Below, piece by piece: positions 35,193 through 45,192 of a stretch of 64,000 nt of DNA; positions within the stretch are counted from its first letter, which is position 1, and each line of letters starts with the position of its first letter. A program made the translations under genes and the position numbers. The stretch comes from CAVTWH01 sp963794685 (GTDB taxonomy: Bacteria; Actinomycetota; Actinomycetes; Mycobacteriales; Micromonosporaceae). The DNA lies in contig CAWCFK010000018.1 of assembly GCA_963794685.1 (NCBI GenBank), positions 1 through 64,000 of the forward strand, given 5' to 3'. The notes beneath the pieces were generated by a model. That model made no database searches and was not told the origin of the DNA. It was given only the letters and a program-made list of their open reading frames with translations.

Positions 35193-36237
35193 CGGTCGGC
35201 GGATCCATGCTGAAGGTCAGACCGTCCGCGCGCAGCGCCGCCATCGTGGCGCAGACCGCGCCGTACAGGTTGTTGAGCCGCAGCCAGCCGTCGTCGTAGA
35301 GGGTGTCCTCGTAGCGGGTCGCGTCGTCCGGTGACACGCACAGTGGCCGCAGCGGCGGCAGCGGCCCGGCCAGCTCCGTGACGCACGCCCGCAGCACGCA
35401 GCCGGTGGAGCCGCCGACGCCGACCGCGGTGTCCTGCCTGAGGATCCGGCACACCGCGATCGCCTCGCAGTCGCGGACCGTGACCCGCCGGTCGTAGCTG
35501 GCCCCGGTGAGGAAGGACGACGGGCGGCTGGCGCCGATGCCGGGTATCAGGCGGGCGCCCGGCGTCGTCGGCAGCAGCCGGTCGGCCGCCCGTGCTTCGG
35601 CCGTCGCCAACGAGGAGTGCGCGTCGACAGCGACCACGCTGATCAGCCGACCGGACCGGCGTACCGCGTCGGCGATGCCGGCCAGCGTGCCACCGGTGGA
35701 GACGGCCACGTACACCGTGTCCAGGTCGTCGCCGCCCTGGTCGAGGATCTCCGGCCCGGTGGTCTGGGTGTGGATCTGCGGGTTGGCCGGGTTCTCGTAC
35801 TGGTTCGTCCACCGGTACCCGGGATTGTCGGCGCACAACTGCCGGACCCGGGCCAGCCGGCTCAGCAGGTACCCGCCCCGGCCGTCCGGCTCGTCGACGA
35901 CGTCGATGCGCGCCCCGGCCGCCCGCATCGCCGCAACCGACACCGCCGGCGTCTTCGGATCGATGACGGCGATCATGGAGCAGCCCAGCAGCCGCGTCTG
36001 GTGGGCCAGCGCGATACCCAGGTTGCCGGAGGTGGACTCGACCACCACGGTGCCGGGGGTCAGCGGCGCCGCCGCGTCCAGTGAACGCAACAGGCCGATG
36101 GCCGTACGGGCCTTCACCGAACCGGAAGCGTTCGCGCTCTCCTGTTTGAGCAGGACGAGCAGCGTTGCGCCGCGGTAGCGGACCTGTAGCTGGGCCACAG
36201 GAGTGCGGGTGATCGGCTGCCACAGTTCAGCCGTCAT
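35101..36237 (-). CDS. PLP-dependent cysteine-synthase-like enzyme, SbnA/VioB type (2,3-diaminopropionate pathway)
   Basis: The 378-residue product is a fold-type II PLP enzyme: the PLP Lys in 'ASGSVKARTAIGLL' (about 40-53), the phosphate/substrate loop 'VVESTSGNLGIALA', and the PLP glycine loop 'AVSTGGTLAGIAD'. It ends in a tandem 'VDQ' repeat. Cysteine synthases have 'PxxSxKDR'; 'ASGSVKART' and the longer C-terminus instead match SbnA and the VioB class, which join O-phosphoserine and glutamate on the way to 2,3-diaminopropionate. The partner dehydrogenase (SbnB/VioK) is not in the window. It is divergent from PKS1 with 109 bases between the starts, at the left edge of the cluster. The substrate assignment is by family only. 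Confidence 0.8.
   Translation of the reverse strand: MTAELWQPITRTPVAQLQVRYRGATLLVLLKQESANASGSVKARTAIGLLRSLDAAAPLTPGTVVVESTSGNLGIALAHQTRLLGCSMIAVIDPKTPAVSVAAMRAAGARIDVVDEPDGRGGYLLSRLARVRQLCADNPGYRWTNQYENPANPQIHTQTTGPEILDQGGDDLDTVYVAVSTGGTLAGIADAVRRSGRLISVVAVDAHSSLATAEARAADRLLPTTPGARLIPGIGASRPSSFLTGASYDRRVTVRDCEAIAVCRILRQDTAVGVGGSTGCVLRACVTELAGPLPPLRPLCVSPDDATRYEDTLYDDGWLRLNNLYGAVCATMAALRADGLTFSMDPPTVTVHQPAVRVDQVDQVDQVEQRSTPTIGRC
35134..35169. repeat. 9-bp tandem repeat coding on both strands
   Basis: GTCCACCTG is repeated about four times in the 92-base region where the MFS and SbnA-like genes overlap. It encodes 'VDQVDQVDQ' on the minus strand and 'PPGPPGPPG' on the plus strand. It is probably length-variable and at the tolerated C-terminal end of both proteins. 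Confidence 0.8.
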
Positions 36238-36346
36238 GGCGACAGGATGCCGAGCGCCGGCGCGTTCCAGGAAGGCCGTGGCGACTAGTCGCCAATGCCG
36301 GCCGGGACTCTTGTTGGCCGCCGGACGCCGGCAGCATTGTGGCCGC

Positions 36347-39300
36347 ATGGTCACGCAGGCAGACAGCGCTCTCCCGGCACCGGCGCGTACGCCGGCCCAG
36401 CCCATCGCGATCGTCGGAATGGCCGGCCGGTTCCCCGGCGCGCCCAGCGTCGAGGATCTGCGCCGGAATCTGTTGGAGGGCGTGGAGTCCATCACGTTCT
36501 TCGACAAGGCACAGCTACTCGCCGCCGAGCTGTCTGAAGAGGACCTCGCCGACCCGGACTTCGTCGGCGCCGCCCCGGTGCTCGGCGGCACCGACCTCTT
36601 CGACGCGGCGCTGTTCGGGTTGAGCGCCCGCGAGGCGCAGCTGCTCGACCCGCAGTACCGGGTGTTCCTCGAGGTGTGCCACGAGGCGCTGCAGGACGGG
36701 GCGGTGGTACCGGGCGGCCACGACACCCGCGTCGGCGTGTACGCCGGCTCGAAGCACAACGCCTACCTGGACCGCAACGTGCTGCGTAACTCCGCGGTCA
36801 TGAAGGCCACCGGCAACCTGATGGCGATCATCAACAACCACACCGACTACCTGGCCACCGGGGTCGCCTACCGGCTCGGCCTGACCGGCCCGGCCGTCAC
36901 CATGGTCACCGCCTGCTCGACGTCGCTGGTGGCAGTGCACAGCGCCGTCCAGGCGCTGCGTGCCGGCGAATGCGAGGTCGCCCTCGCCGGCGGCGTGGAG
37001 ATCGACGTGCCGGAGGTCGGTGGCTACCTCTACAAGGAGGGCGGCATCTTCTCCCCGGACGGGCGGGTCCGTCCCCTCGACGCCAAGGCGCGCGGCACCG
37101 TGTTCGGCAGCGGCTGCGGCGCGGTCGTCCTCAAGCGACTCGACGACGCGATCGCCGACGGCAACCCGATCCACGCCGTCATCCGGGGCAGCTCGGTCAA
37201 CAACGACGGCAACGCCAAGAGCGGCTTCTTCGCGCCCAGCCGCACCGGGCAGGTGGCCGTGGTCAACGCCGCGCTCGCCGACGCCGGGGTCGACCCGGGC
37301 ACCATCGGCTACGTCGAAGCGCACGGCACCGGCACCCTCATCGGCGACCCCACCGAGGTGGGCGCGCTGTCCGACGCCTTCCGCCAGCACACCGACGCGG
37401 TCGGCTACTGCGCCATCGCCTCGGTCAAGTCCAACGTCGGCCACCTGGGCGCCGCCGCCGGCATCACCGGCCTGATCAACGCGGTCTGCAGCGTCCGGGA
37501 CGGGCTGCTCGCCCCGGTCATCAACTTCGAAGAACCCAACCCCCGCATCGACTTCGGCAGCAATCCGTTCTACGTCAACCTGACCCCGAAGGTGTGGGCG
37601 GGCGACGGTCCACGCCGCGCGGCGATCAGCTCCTTCGGCATCGGCGGCACCAACGCCAACGTGATCATCGAGCAGGCGCCCACCCGCGCGGTCCGGCCGC
37701 CCGGCCGCCGGCCGTACCAGCTGCTGCCGATGACCGCCAACACCGCCGACGCGGTCACGGCGCTCGCCGCCGACCTCGCCGATCACCTGGACGCCAACCC
37801 CGCCACGCTGGCGGACACGGCCTACACGCTGAGCACCGGACGCGCCCCGCTGAAGTTCCGCACCGCCGTCGTGGCCGGCGACGCCAGCCGGGCCGCGGAG
37901 GCGCTGCGGGCTGAGAGCCGGCCGGTGCAGGCCACTGCCGGGCGTACCGCCACCTTCCTGTTTCCCGGCCAGGGCGCCCAGTACCCGGGCATGGCCGCCG
38001 GGCTGTACGCCGCCGAACCGGTGTTCCGCGCCGAGATCGACGCCTGCGCCACCGTGCTGCGCGACGCCGGAGTGGACCTGCACGCCCTGCTCACCGACGC
38101 CGACGAGGCGACCCTCAGCCAGACCCGCAACGCCCAGCCGGTGCTGTTCGCCGTCGAGTACGCCCTCGCCCGCACCCTGATCGAAGCCGGTGTTGAGCCC
38201 ACCGCGATGGCCGGACACAGCGTCGGCGAGTACGTCGCCGCCACTATCGCCGGCGTGCTGCACCGCGACGACGCGCTGCGCCTGGTGGCCCGGCGCGGGG
38301 CGCTGATGCAGGCGATGGCGCCGGGCTCGATGCTCGCCGTCACGCTGCCCGAGGAGATGCTCGACAGCTACCTCGGCGACACCCTGGACGTGGCCGCCGT
38401 CAACGCCCCCGGCATGTGCGTGCTCTCCGGCCCCACCGAGGACATCCGCCAGCTCGCCGACGACCTGTCCGTGCAGGGCATCGGCTGCCAACTGCTGCAC
38501 ACCTCGCACGCCTTCCACTCGCGGATGATGGACCCGATGCTGGCCGAGTTCGCGGCGGCGGTGCAGGCGGTAACCCTGCGGGCACCGGCGATCCCGTTCG
38601 TCTCCAACACCACCGGCACCTGGATCGGCGACGACGAGGCCACCGACCCGGGCTACTGGGTACGGCACCTGCGCAGCGCCGTGCGCTTCTCCGACACCCT
38701 GACGCTGCTGACCACCGACGGCACCCGCGCCCTGATCGAAGTCGGGCCCGGCCGCACGCTGACCGGCCTGGTGCAGGCGCACGACCGCGCCGCGGTGGCG
38801 GTACCCACCCTGAGCCACCCCAAGCACCGCCGCGACGACGTGGAGACGGTGCTCGCCGCCGTCGGCCGGGTCTGGTCCGAGGGCGTCGACGTGGACTGGG
38901 CCCGCTGGTGGGGTACCGAGCAGCGCGACCTGCTGCACCTGCCGGCCTACCCGTACCAGCGCCAGCGGTACTGGATCGAGCCCGACCCGGCTCCCGAGCC
39001 GGTCGCGGTGACCACCAGCACCAGCAACGATCCGTTCACCACGCCGGTCTGGCTGGAGACCGCCCCATTGACGGCGCTGCCGCAGGGCGGCGTGTGGGCG
39101 TTGGTCGCTGACCCGCATGAGCCGGTCCTCGGTCGGCTGCAGGTGCTCGCCGAGAACAACGGCGTCAAGGTGCTCACCGCCGGCAGCGCCGGCGCGCTGG
39201 TCGACGCGGTCGCCGGCCTCGGTGGCGCGGCCGGCACGGTCACTGTCGTGCACGGCCTGACCCTGGGCGCCCGGCCGGCCGGCGTGGCCGAGGACGAGTA

Positions 39301-41752
39301 CGCCGACGAGTGGCTGGCGCGCGGCTTCCACAGCCTGCTGGACGTGGTGCAGGGCCTGTCCCGACGGCTCCCCGGGCAGGCGGTCGACCTGGTCGTGGTC
39401 TCCAGCGACATGCAGGACGTGGCCGGCGACGGCCGGCTGGAGCCGGCGAAGGCGGCGCTGCTCGGAGTCGTCAAGGTGGCGCCGAAGGAGGTCGAGTCGC
39501 TGACCTGCCGCAGTATCGACGTGGCCGGCGACGCCGACCCCGCCCGTACCGCCGCGCAGTTGCTCGCCGAGATCGCCGGCGGCACCGACTCGCAGGTCGC
39601 CTACCGCGGGCGCAAGCGGTGGACCTGGTCGTTCACCGGGCTGCCGGTGGACGCCCCGGACGGCGTCCCGGCCACCCTGCGGGACCGGGGTGTCTACCTG
39701 CTCACCGGCGGGCTCGGCGGACTCGGTCTGGAGCTGTGCCGGCAGTTGGCCGAAGCGGTCGCCGCCCGGCTGGTCATTCTGACCCTGCGCCCGATGCCGG
39801 ATCGCGAGCTATGGCAGTCGGTGCTGGACAACGAACCGGACAGCCTGGTGGCCGGCCGGGTACGCGGCATCCTCGCCGCCGAGGCGGCCGGCGCCGAGGT
39901 CCTCGTCCTGCAGGCCGACGTCACCGACGAAGCCCAGCTCCGGGCGGCCGCAGCGCAGGTGCACGAACGGTTCGGGCCGGTCGACGGGGTCTTCCACCTG
40001 GCGGCGGTGCCCAGCGGCGCGATGATGGAGACCCGCCAGCACGCCGACGCCGCCCGGGTACTGGCCCCCAAGGTGGCCGGCACCTACCTGCTGGAGGCGG
40101 TGTTCGACCCCGAGCTGATGGTGCTGTACTCGTCCATCGCGGTCTTCTCCGCCGAGTTCGGGCTCGGCGACTACGTCGGCGCCAACGCCGTCCTCGACGC
40201 CTATGCCCAGTCGCGCAACGCCCGCGGCCGGCAGGTGCTGTCGATCAACTGGCCGCCGTTCGACGACGTCGGCATGGCGGCCGTGATCGTCGCCCCGTCG
40301 GTCATCGGCAACCTGCTCTTCGACTCCTCCGGTAGCGCCGCGGCGCAGACCGAGGACGAGCCGGCCGAGCTGACGCCGGTGGCGCATCCGATGCTGGCCG
40401 GCCGGGAACGCCGCGACGACGACACCGTGCGCTACGCCGTCGACCTCTCCCCGAACCTGTGGGTACTGGCCGAGCACAAGCTGGGTGGCGCGCCCACCAT
40501 GCCCGGTACCGGCATCGTCGAGCTGATCCGCGCCGCCCACCAGGAGCAGACCGGCCAGCAGTACGCCACCGTGCGGAATCTGGTCTTCCAACGGCCGCTG
40601 CGGGTACTGCCCGGCATGCGCGCCTGGCTGGAGTTGGGCCCGCACCCCGACGGCGGTTACGAGGTGACCCTCAGCTCCGGCGGCGACGTCTACGCCCGGG
40701 GCCGGGTCACCACCGGCCCGACCGCGCCCGCGCAGACCGTGGACGCGGCCGCCGCGCGGGACGGATTCGTCGAGGTGAGCCTGCCGGAGCTGGAGAGCCT
40801 GGTGCCGTCACTGGCCTTCGGCCCGCGCTGGGAGAGCTGCATCCGGCGACGCTGGTCCGGTCCGGGCTGCGAGGTGCTGGAGGTGGAGCTGGGCGAGCAG
40901 TTCCTCGCCGACCTGCGGGAGTACACCGTGCACCCGGCCGCCCTGGACTGCGCGGTGGGGATCGGCCAGATCCTCGCCGGGGACGGCGGGTACCTGCCCT
41001 TCAGCTACGACGAGGTGGCCGTCCACGCGCCGATGCCGGCCCGGTTCCACTCGGTCATCCGGCACCGCGACGACACCACCGGCGACCTGACCACCGCCGA
41101 CATCCAGCTCGTCGCCGACGACGGCACCGTGGTGGTCGACGTGCGCGGCTTCGCGGCGATCCGGTTCGACAACGGGTTCACCGAGCAGTCCGTCACCGTC
41201 ACCGTCGACACCCCCGTTCCCACCGGCACGCTGGTCACTGCCGATCAGGGCGCCGAGGCGCTGCGACAGCTGCTCGGCGCGAAGGTCGGACCGCAGGCGA
41301 TCTGGTGTCCGGAGGGCCTGGCCAACCGGATCCGCCGTTCGGAGCGGGTCACCCGGTCGGCGATCGCCGAGCAGGTCACGGCGCAGACCGGCGGCGTCGG
41401 CGGGGCCGGCGCCGAGCGCACCCTGAGCACCGAGTACGTCGCCCCCGAGGGCGATCTGGAGTTGGCGCTGGCCGACCTGTGGTCGCAGACCCTGGGAGTC
41501 GAGCAGATCGGCGCCGGGGACGACTTCTTCGACCTGGGTGGCAACTCGCTGTTCGCCGTGCAACTGGTGTCGCGGATCAGCCAGCGGTTCAGCGTCGAGG
41601 CGTCGGCGGCGCTGCTCTTCGACTCCCGCAACATCGGCGCGCTGGCTGCCGCGATCGAGGACCTGCTGCTGGCCAAGGTGGCCAACCTCTCCGAGGAGGA
41701 GGCGCAGGCGGCGCTGAACGCGCACGGGGCGGTGGCCCATGCGGCCGGCTGA
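36347..41752 (+). CDS. Type I polyketide synthase, KS-AT-KR-DH-ACP (PKS1)
   Basis: The 1,801-residue product contains a KS (about 17-440; active Cys190 in 'TACSTSL', with His in 'EAHGTGT' and 'NVGHLG'), an AT (about 530-810; Ser625 in 'GHSVGEY', 'SHAFHS' indicating malonyl-CoA), a KR (about 1110-1305; 'TGGLGGLG', Tyr1276 in 'GDYVGAN'), a DH-like double hot-dog placed after the KR (about 1345-1610; His1377 in 'EHKLGGAPTMPG', Asp1534 in 'ALDCAVG'), and an ACP/PCP-like carrier (about 1700-1780; Ser1734 in 'LGGNSLF'). KS-AT-KR-DH differs from the usual KS-AT-DH-KR order. The end overlaps the monooxygenase gene by 14 bases. The ATG 36347 has no strong ribosome site. Confidence 0.92.
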   Translation: MVTQADSALPAPARTPAQPIAIVGMAGRFPGAPSVEDLRRNLLEGVESITFFDKAQLLAAELSEEDLADPDFVGAAPVLGGTDLFDAALFGLSAREAQLLDPQYRVFLEVCHEALQDGAVVPGGHDTRVGVYAGSKHNAYLDRNVLRNSAVMKATGNLMAIINNHTDYLATGVAYRLGLTGPAVTMVTACSTSLVAVHSAVQALRAGECEVALAGGVEIDVPEVGGYLYKEGGIFSPDGRVRPLDAKARGTVFGSGCGAVVLKRLDDAIADGNPIHAVIRGSSVNNDGNAKSGFFAPSRTGQVAVVNAALADAGVDPGTIGYVEAHGTGTLIGDPTEVGALSDAFRQHTDAVGYCAIASVKSNVGHLGAAAGITGLINAVCSVRDGLLAPVINFEEPNPRIDFGSNPFYVNLTPKVWAGDGPRRAAISSFGIGGTNANVIIEQAPTRAVRPPGRRPYQLLPMTANTADAVTALAADLADHLDANPATLADTAYTLSTGRAPLKFRTAVVAGDASRAAEALRAESRPVQATAGRTATFLFPGQGAQYPGMAAGLYAAEPVFRAEIDACATVLRDAGVDLHALLTDADEATLSQTRNAQPVLFAVEYALARTLIEAGVEPTAMAGHSVGEYVAATIAGVLHRDDALRLVARRGALMQAMAPGSMLAVTLPEEMLDSYLGDTLDVAAVNAPGMCVLSGPTEDIRQLADDLSVQGIGCQLLHTSHAFHSRMMDPMLAEFAAAVQAVTLRAPAIPFVSNTTGTWIGDDEATDPGYWVRHLRSAVRFSDTLTLLTTDGTRALIEVGPGRTLTGLVQAHDRAAVAVPTLSHPKHRRDDVETVLAAVGRVWSEGVDVDWARWWGTEQRDLLHLPAYPYQRQRYWIEPDPAPEPVAVTTSTSNDPFTTPVWLETAPLTALPQGGVWALVADPHEPVLGRLQVLAENNGVKVLTAGSAGALVDAVAGLGGAAGTVTVVHGLTLGARPAGVAEDEYADEWLARGFHSLLDVVQGLSRRLPGQAVDLVVVSSDMQDVAGDGRLEPAKAALLGVVKVAPKEVESLTCRSIDVAGDADPARTAAQLLAEIAGGTDSQVAYRGRKRWTWSFTGLPVDAPDGVPATLRDRGVYLLTGGLGGLGLELCRQLAEAVAARLVILTLRPMPDRELWQSVLDNEPDSLVAGRVRGILAAEAAGAEVLVLQADVTDEAQLRAAAAQVHERFGPVDGVFHLAAVPSGAMMETRQHADAARVLAPKVAGTYLLEAVFDPELMVLYSSIAVFSAEFGLGDYVGANAVLDAYAQSRNARGRQVLSINWPPFDDVGMAAVIVAPSVIGNLLFDSSGSAAAQTEDEPAELTPVAHPMLAGRERRDDDTVRYAVDLSPNLWVLAEHKLGGAPTMPGTGIVELIRAAHQEQTGQQYATVRNLVFQRPLRVLPGMRAWLELGPHPDGGYEVTLSSGGDVYARGRVTTGPTAPAQTVDAAAARDGFVEVSLPELESLVPSLAFGPRWESCIRRRWSGPGCEVLEVELGEQFLADLREYTVHPAALDCAVGIGQILAGDGGYLPFSYDEVAVHAPMPARFHSVIRHRDDTTGDLTTADIQLVADDGTVVVDVRGFAAIRFDNGFTEQSVTVTVDTPVPTGTLVTADQGAEALRQLLGAKVGPQAIWCPEGLANRIRRSERVTRSAIAEQVTAQTGGVGGAGAERTLSTEYVAPEGDLELALADLWSQTLGVEQIGAGDDFFDLGGNSLFAVQLVSRISQRFSVEASAALLFDSRNIGALAAAIEDLLLAKVANLSEEEAQAALNAHGAVAHAAG

Positions 41753-42734
41753 ACCGGCCGGGGCGGCGCTGCGGGTCGGCGTGGCCACCGGTGGCGCCGG
41801 GATGGCCGCCGAGACCGTCCGGGTGATGGCCGACCACGCCGAGAAGATCGGCATGAACTCGGTGTGGTTGGCGCAGATGCCCAACCAACTGGAGTCCTCG
41901 GCGCTGCTCGGGGTGCTCGCCGCGACCACCTCGACGGTGCAGTTGGGTACCGCTGTGCTGCCGCTGTACTCCCGCCCGCCGGTGGTGATGGCGCAGACCG
42001 CGATGACCGTCGACGAGGTCAGCGAGGGCCGGGTGATCCTCGGCCTCGGACTCGGGCACCGCGAGGTGGGCTCCTGGTCGGTCGGCGCCGTCCGGGCCCC
42101 GGCGGTGGCCGGCACCCGGGAGTACCTCGACGTGGTCAGCGCGCTGATCCGCGACGGCGAAGTCAACTTCGACGGCCGCTGGTACTCGGGCCACGCCAGT
42201 TACCCGTTGCCCCGCCGTCCCGAGATGCCGATCCAGCTCGGCGCCTTCGGTCCCCGCCTGATCGAGTTGGCGGCCGAGGTCGCCGACGGGGTGGTGCTGT
42301 GGATGTGCTCGGCCGGCTACGTCCGCGACGTGGTGCAGCCCGCGCTGGAGCGCGGCTGGCGCAGCCGGGGCGGCCGGCCGGCGGGCTTCGCGCTCACCGC
42401 CATGCTGCACGCCGGGCTGACCGGCGCGCCCGACGAGGACCGCACGGCGTTCGCCCGCCAACTGACCTCCTACCTGCGGGTGCCCACCTACCGGAAGTTG
42501 TTCGACAGCAGCGGTTTCGGCGCTTCGCTGGCCGCCGGCCGGCCCGACGCCGAGATGGTGGCGGCGCTGGGGGCGTTCACCGAGGACGAGGTCGCCGGGC
42601 ACGGCGCGCGGTACCGGGCGGCGGGCGTGGACGAGGTGGTGTTGTCGCCGGCCGGTACCGCCCGCGCCGGAATGGACCTGTGCCTGGGCACCCTGACCCG
42701 GGGCCGCGAGGCGCTGCTCGGCGGAGCCGGCTGA
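41739..42734 (+). CDS. LLM-class flavin-dependent monooxygenase
   Basis: The 331-residue product is a luciferase-like (F420/FMN) oxidoreductase: 'RVMADHAEKIGMNSVWLAQM', 'TSTVQLGTAVLPLYSRPPVV', 'QTAMTVDEVSEGRVILGLGL', 'YLDVVSALIRDGEVNFDGRW' and 'PIQLGAFGPRLIELAAEVAD'. The spacing fits a TIM barrel with the usual insertion. LLM enzymes embedded in NRPS/PKS loci hydroxylate carrier-bound intermediates or reduce F420-dependent substrates. Here it lies between PKS1 and a LanB-like gene, overlapping both (14 bases with PKS1, TGATG with LanB1), so it is made with them. The cofactor cannot be told from sequence alone. Confidence 0.87.
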   Translation: MRPAEPAGAALRVGVATGGAGMAAETVRVMADHAEKIGMNSVWLAQMPNQLESSALLGVLAATTSTVQLGTAVLPLYSRPPVVMAQTAMTVDEVSEGRVILGLGLGHREVGSWSVGAVRAPAVAGTREYLDVVSALIRDGEVNFDGRWYSGHASYPLPRRPEMPIQLGAFGPRLIELAAEVADGVVLWMCSAGYVRDVVQPALERGWRSRGGRPAGFALTAMLHAGLTGAPDEDRTAFARQLTSYLRVPTYRKLFDSSGFGASLAAGRPDAEMVAALGAFTEDEVAGHGARYRAAGVDEVVLSPAGTARAGMDLCLGTLTRGREALLGGAG

Positions 42735-44974
42735 TGACCGGCGGGCACCGGCTGCGGCTGGGCGAGGACTTCGACGTCTGGACCACCATGTGTGTCCGGA
42801 CCGCGGGCCTGCCCTACGACTGGGTCACCGACCCGGACGCGCACCGGGAGCCGCTCTTCCGGGAAGCGCTCACCTGGCAGTCGCCCACCTTCGTCCGGAT
42901 GCTGCGCCGTGGGCACCGGCCGAGCTGGGCCCGCCAGCGTGATCGCACGCTGGCCGGCTACCGGTCGCGCTACTGCGCCAAGAACGACTCGATCGGCTTC
43001 TTCGGGCCGGTGTCCTGGGGGCTGCTCACCGACGGCGACACCAAGGTGGGCGAGCTGCCGCCGGTGCCACGCGGCCCGGTGTGCCTGGAGGTGTGGGCGG
43101 TCCAGGCGGTCGCCGACGCGCTGGTACACCGGCACGGGCTGGCCGACTGGACGGTGCCGCGGCGCTCGCCGGCGGTGGCGCAGACCGACGACGGGGTACT
43201 GCTGGCCGACGGCTCTGCGCTACCGCTTTCCCCGCTCCGGCAGCTCATTCTCGGCCTCGCGGACGGGGTGCGGACGGTGGCCGACATCCTCGCCGAGGCA
43301 GCAGACGTCGACCCGGGTTCGGCACCCCGCCTGCCGGCCGAACTGGCCGCGCTGCGCGCGATGGGGGTACTCACCGGCGGCATCCACGTGCCCAAGAGCC
43401 GTACCCCGGAGCGGCAGCTCGCGGTCGGGCTGTCCCGGGTCGCCGATCCGGCCCGGCGCGCCGCGGCCACCACCGAACTGCGCGAACTGCTCGCCGCCCG
43501 GGACCGCCTCGCCGGCAGCCTCGGCGACCCGGAAGCCGTCGCCACCGGCCTGGACGAGCTGGACGCGGTGTTCACCCGGGTCGCGGACGTGCCGGCACAG
43601 CGCCGGGCCGGCGAGTTCTACGCCGGCCGCTCGGTCGCCTACGAGGACTGTGTCTCGCAGTTCACCCCGACCCTCGGCAGCGACGTGCTGACCCCGCTGG
43701 CCCCGGCCCTGAGCCTGCTGCTGCGCAGCGCCCGCTGGCTGTCGGTCCGGGTCGCGGGGGAGTACACCGCGCTGGCCCGCGACCTGCTCGCCGCCGATCC
43801 CCGGCCCGACGGGTACCCGCTGGCGGCCCTGCTGCGGCACCTGCTGCCGACCTTCACCGACCGTGACGGCCCGGCCGCCCGTGCCGGCACGGAACTCGCC
43901 CGCCGGTGGACCGCGCTGCTCGCGCTCCCCGAGGGTGCGCGCAGCGTCCGGCGCTGCGCCGCCGACCTGGAACCGGCCGTGCGCGAAGCTTTCCCCGCGC
44001 AGGCGCCCGGCTGGCCGTCGGCCCGCTGGCACAGCCCGGACCTGATGCTGGCCGCGACCGACACCGAGGCGCTGCGCCGCGGCGACTTCCTCGCCGTCCT
44101 GGGCGAGCTGCACCCCACCGCCAACACCACCGACCAGTTGTTCATGCACGCCGCCCACCCGAAGCCGGCGGTGCTGCGTGGGTACATCGACGACGACATG
44201 CCCTACCGGGTGGTGCCGCAGTACCTGACCACCGATCCGCTGGTGAACTCGCGGACCGCCCCGCCGGACGCGCACCACTCCGCCAACTACACCTACCTCG
44301 GCACCGGCAACCAGCCGGGCTACGGGCCGGCCCGGGCCCGACAGGTCCCACTCGGCGCGCTGCGCGTCCACGACGAGGACGGCGCGCTGGTGGTGCGCTC
44401 GCTGACCGACGACTTCACCGCGGACCTGCCCGCCGTGCTGGACGAGTACCTGTCGATGGCGACCTACAACCGGTTCGACCTGATCGACGCGCCGGCGTAC
44501 CGGCCCCGGGTCCAGATCGACGGGCTGGTGGTGGCCCGCGAACGGTGGCGCGTCCCGCTGCGCGCGTTTGCGGCCCGCGACGGCCTGCGCCTGCCGGCGG
44601 TGCTCGCGCTGGTACGGGAACTCGTCGAGCGCGAAGGGCTGCCCAACCCGTCGTTCTGGGTGGTCTCCGGCGAGCGCAAGCCGCTGTACGTGGACGTGAC
44701 CGATCCCGGCCTGGTCGACGCCGCCTGGGCGAAGGTCCGGCGCTCCCGCGAGCGCGACCCCGACGGCCGGGTGGACGTGAGCGAGATGCTGCCCGGCCCG
44801 GACGGCCTGTGGCTGCGCGACGCCCTCGGCCGCCGGTACACCAGCGAATTCCGCCTGGTCTGCGTGGACCGCGAGGCCTACCGCCCGGCCGGCCCGACCA
44901 CGGCGACCGCGACCGCGCCGACAACGACGGCAGAACCGACGGCAGAACCGACGGCAGAGACGGCAGAGAGGTGA
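42734..44974 (+). CDS. Lantibiotic dehydratase-like protein (LanB N-terminal type), copy 1
   Basis: The 746-residue product matches the N-terminal glutamylation region of class I LanB enzymes, with the hallmark 'YCAKNDSIGFFGPVSWGLL' (about 80-98), 'EVWAVQAVADALVHRHG', 'SPLRQLILGLADGVRTV', 'ANTTDQLFMHAAHPKPA' and 'NRFDLIDAPAYRPRVQIDG'. Full LanB proteins are near 1,000 residues, with a C-terminal elimination domain; I see none here, and the last 25 residues are a Thr/Ala/Glu repeat tail. Known LanB N-terminal domains use aminoacyl-tRNA to modify peptide side chains or termini. No precursor peptide gene is visible. It starts in the monooxygenase stop and overlaps mbtH by GTGA. A homolog is at 63278. 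Confidence 0.8.
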   Translation: MTGGHRLRLGEDFDVWTTMCVRTAGLPYDWVTDPDAHREPLFREALTWQSPTFVRMLRRGHRPSWARQRDRTLAGYRSRYCAKNDSIGFFGPVSWGLLTDGDTKVGELPPVPRGPVCLEVWAVQAVADALVHRHGLADWTVPRRSPAVAQTDDGVLLADGSALPLSPLRQLILGLADGVRTVADILAEAADVDPGSAPRLPAELAALRAMGVLTGGIHVPKSRTPERQLAVGLSRVADPARRAAATTELRELLAARDRLAGSLGDPEAVATGLDELDAVFTRVADVPAQRRAGEFYAGRSVAYEDCVSQFTPTLGSDVLTPLAPALSLLLRSARWLSVRVAGEYTALARDLLAADPRPDGYPLAALLRHLLPTFTDRDGPAARAGTELARRWTALLALPEGARSVRRCAADLEPAVREAFPAQAPGWPSARWHSPDLMLAATDTEALRRGDFLAVLGELHPTANTTDQLFMHAAHPKPAVLRGYIDDDMPYRVVPQYLTTDPLVNSRTAPPDAHHSANYTYLGTGNQPGYGPARARQVPLGALRVHDEDGALVVRSLTDDFTADLPAVLDEYLSMATYNRFDLIDAPAYRPRVQIDGLVVARERWRVPLRAFAARDGLRLPAVLALVRELVEREGLPNPSFWVVSGERKPLYVDVTDPGLVDAAWAKVRRSRERDPDGRVDVSEMLPGPDGLWLRDALGRRYTSEFRLVCVDREAYRPAGPTTATATAPTTTAEPTAEPTAETAER

Positions 44975-45192
44975 GCGACGTGTTCGAGGATGACGACGAC
45001 CGCAGCTACCAGGTGGTGGTCAACGACGAGGAGCAGTACTCGATCTGGCCGGTCGGGCGGGAGCTGCCGGCCGGCTGGCACGCCCAGGGTCCGGCCGGTC
45101 CGAAGGCGGACTGCCTGGCCCACATCGCGCAGGTGTGGACCGACATGCGGCCGCGCAGTCTCCGCGAGCAGATGGCGGCCGCGCAGCAATGA
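44971..45192 (+). CDS. MbtH family protein
   Basis: The 73-residue product has the MbtH signature: 'NDEEQYSIWPVGRELPAGWH' (residues 15-34), 'GPKADCLAHIAQVWTDMRP' and the conserved Trp set. MbtH proteins bind and activate NRPS adenylation domains, so the partner should be the NRPS at 52901-57933. It overlaps LanB1 (GTGA) and the thioesterase (ATGA). Confidence 0.95.
   Translation: MSDVFEDDDDRSYQVVVNDEEQYSIWPVGRELPAGWHAQGPAGPKADCLAHIAQVWTDMRPRSLREQMAAAQQ

Noticed and set aside
36515..39331. Long minus-strand open frame (938 codons) opposite PKS1
   Set aside because: It is a GC-bias shadow of the PKS frame: Gly/Val/Arg-rich with no domain, while the plus strand has a full KS-AT.
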